The position numbers and the translations under genes are program-made. Below, piece after piece: positions 63,017 to 64,000 of a DNA stretch of 64,000 bases (position 1 is its first letter; every line of letters begins with the position of its first letter). This stretch comes from Aliarcobacter thereius LMG 24486 (GTDB taxonomy: Bacteria > Campylobacterota > Campylobacteria > Campylobacterales > Arcobacteraceae): contig NZ_CP035926.1 of the NCBI RefSeq assembly GCF_004214815.1, positions 1,612,001-1,676,000 on the forward strand, given 5' to 3'. The notes under the pieces are model-generated. The model saw only the letters and a program-made list of their open reading frames with translations. It had not been told where the DNA came from and searched no databases.

Positions 63017-64000
63017 TTACTTTGATAAATCTTTAAATATTGATAGGTTTTTAACTATCGAAGTAGTTTGTTCATCTATTTGTTTTAGAGACTCTTTTAA
63101 TCCCTCTTTATATTTCCATTCAATTTTTTCTATATCACTTTTCATAGTTTCAATACTTTTTACAATATTTGTATATATTGCTTTTAGATTTTCACTACTT
63201 AAATTATTCATATGAGAATTTAGTTCTACAATATTTTTGTTTAACTCTTTTGACATATCCATAAATACATCATTTTGATTTCTAATCTTATAATTTAAAC
63301 TCTCTGCACTGCTTAAAAGATTCTCAAAATTTGAGATATTTTTATCAAGTTTATTTGATAAATTTTGCTCTTTTTCTAAAACTCTTTCAAGATTTTCAAA
63401 TCTTTGTTCTATTGATTCATTTAAAGTTTGCATAACTTTACTTGAAGTTAACTCTTTAAAAATATCATTTATCTTTGAAAAATTATCAATATTACTTTTT
63501 ATATGAATTGACTCAATATCAATTTTTGTCCAAAAAAGTTTTTTTGTACTATCTTTTATAATAAAACTATCTTTTTCAAATCTACTTATTCCAAATTTTT
63601 CGAAAAATATCCACCAAATAGATAAGAAAATACCATAGATTGATACATAAAAAGCAGTAGCAACTCCACCTAAAAGTTTTGTAATTTCCATATCCAAAAT
63701 AGCCGTACTTGAAGATGTAAAATCTGGCATTGTAAGTGCAATTGATATAAAAGTTCCAAGTATTCCTAAAGTTGGGAAAATTCCACTTGCAATATTTGAG
63801 AAATTACTATTTCTTAAACTACTTGTATAATCTTTTAAAAAGTCTTCTGCACTTCCATTTGCTTTTATTGATTCATCAATTGTAAGAAGATTGTTATTTG
63901 TATAAATAAGTAACTTTTCTTTTAAATCTTTAAAACTATTTTTAAATTTACAAGATACAAAATATGCATTATGTGGTATAAAAAATAGATATATAAAAAA
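63017..64000 (-). CDS. MotA/ZorA-like proton channel with coiled-coil tail (5' end outside window)
   Basis: The frame is open to the window edge, so the N-terminal helices are missing; an in-frame ATG at 63730 is internal. Visible are a first-helix end (FIYLFFIPHNAYF), a cytoplasmic segment, helix three with GIFPTLGILGTFISIAL, helix four with LLGGVATAFYVSIYGIFLSIWW, and then about 185 residues of coiled coil. The GxLGTF and GGVATAFYVSIYG segments identify the MotA/TolQ/ExbB family. ZorA of the Zorya defence system is a MotA homologue with a long cytoplasmic coiled-coil tail, as here. The zorB-like gene follows 4 bases later. Confidence 0.85.
   Translation of the reverse strand, partial: FFIYLFFIPHNAYFVSCKFKNSFKDLKEKLLIYTNNNLLTIDESIKANGSAEDFLKDYTSSLRNSNFSNIASGIFPTLGILGTFISIALTMPDFTSSSTAILDMEITKLLGGVATAFYVSIYGIFLSIWWIFFEKFGISRFEKDSFIIKDSTKKLFWTKIDIESIHIKSNIDNFSKINDIFKELTSSKVMQTLNESIEQRFENLERVLEKEQNLSNKLDKNISNFENLLSSAESLNYKIRNQNDVFMDMSKELNKNIVELNSHMNNLSSENLKAIYTNIVKSIETMKSDIEKIEWKYKEGLKESLKQIDEQTTSIVKNLSIFKDLSK

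Noticed and set aside
63017-63730. Reading the MotA/ZorA-like gene as complete with ATG at 63730
   Set aside because: The frame remains open to the window edge and the upstream residues include the conserved GIFPTLGILGTF segment, so the gene is longer.

Overview
The window is a strongly AT-rich, gene-dense stretch of a bacterial chromosome from the Campylobacterota, most probably the Arcobacter/Aliarcobacter group. The evidence is an frdCAB fumarate reductase beside a tandem pair of dynamin-like GTPases (the arrangement known from Campylobacter jejuni), a nuo operon that keeps nuoE and nuoF and carries a fused nuoCD, a UbiD-type decarboxylase of the kind used in futalosine menaquinone synthesis, a heme-motif cis/trans fatty acid isomerase, and -10-only TATAAT promoters, often as extended TGnTATAAT. 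No tRNA, rRNA, insertion sequence, prophage or CRISPR array was seen.

Layout. 1-3.3 kb: tail of a TonB-dependent receptor, a methyltransferase and an MFS permease, a likely metallophore or small-molecule uptake operon. 3.4-7.1 kb: DUF350 membrane protein, trpS, and a histidine kinase/response regulator pair. 7.1-7.4 kb: a gene-free stretch holding a candidate ~200-nt structured RNA (6S-like shape) with its own -10 box and intrinsic terminator. 7.4-15.4 kb: argD, an HPP membrane protein, a PhnA-family protein, the pyrB-pabB-pabC operon, a cti lipoprotein and a cysteine hydrolase. 15.4-22.8 kb: one co-directional chain, murI-dnaX-dsb-hemC followed without a gap by mcrC-mcrB and a MazG-like pyrophosphohydrolase, so a type IV restriction module forms the tail of a housekeeping operon. 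23-30 kb: gdhA, rho, a peroxiredoxin, a ferredoxin, and ndk-yceD-rpmF-plsX-fabH.

30-38.5 kb: frdC-frdA-frdB, two strong hairpins, two dynamin-like GTPases, and a small protein that I read as SspB-like (ClpXP adaptor fold). 38.6-53.2 kb: a complete nuo operon (A, B, CD, E, F, G, H, I, J, K, L, M, N) with gltA (citrate synthase) inserted between nuoF and nuoG. 53.4-58.8 kb: UbiD-family decarboxylase, a YjjP/YjjB-type split ThrE exporter, an unknown protein, coaX, short-form hisG and a methyltransferase. 58.9-64 kb: a Cache-domain chemoreceptor, a small membrane diguanylate cyclase, a tiny HTH protein that may be leaderless, and at the right edge a MotA/MotB-like pair with long coiled coils resembling ZorA/ZorB of the Zorya anti-phage system. 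The zorA-like gene runs off the window.

How the parts fit: most of the window is core energy metabolism (complex I, fumarate reductase, citrate synthase, menaquinone synthesis) with linked biosynthesis. The accessory parts are the McrBC module, the ZorAB-like pair, the metallophore-type operon, and possibly the dynamin/SspB-like cluster. All motif and structure calls are by eye; no database search or folding program was run.
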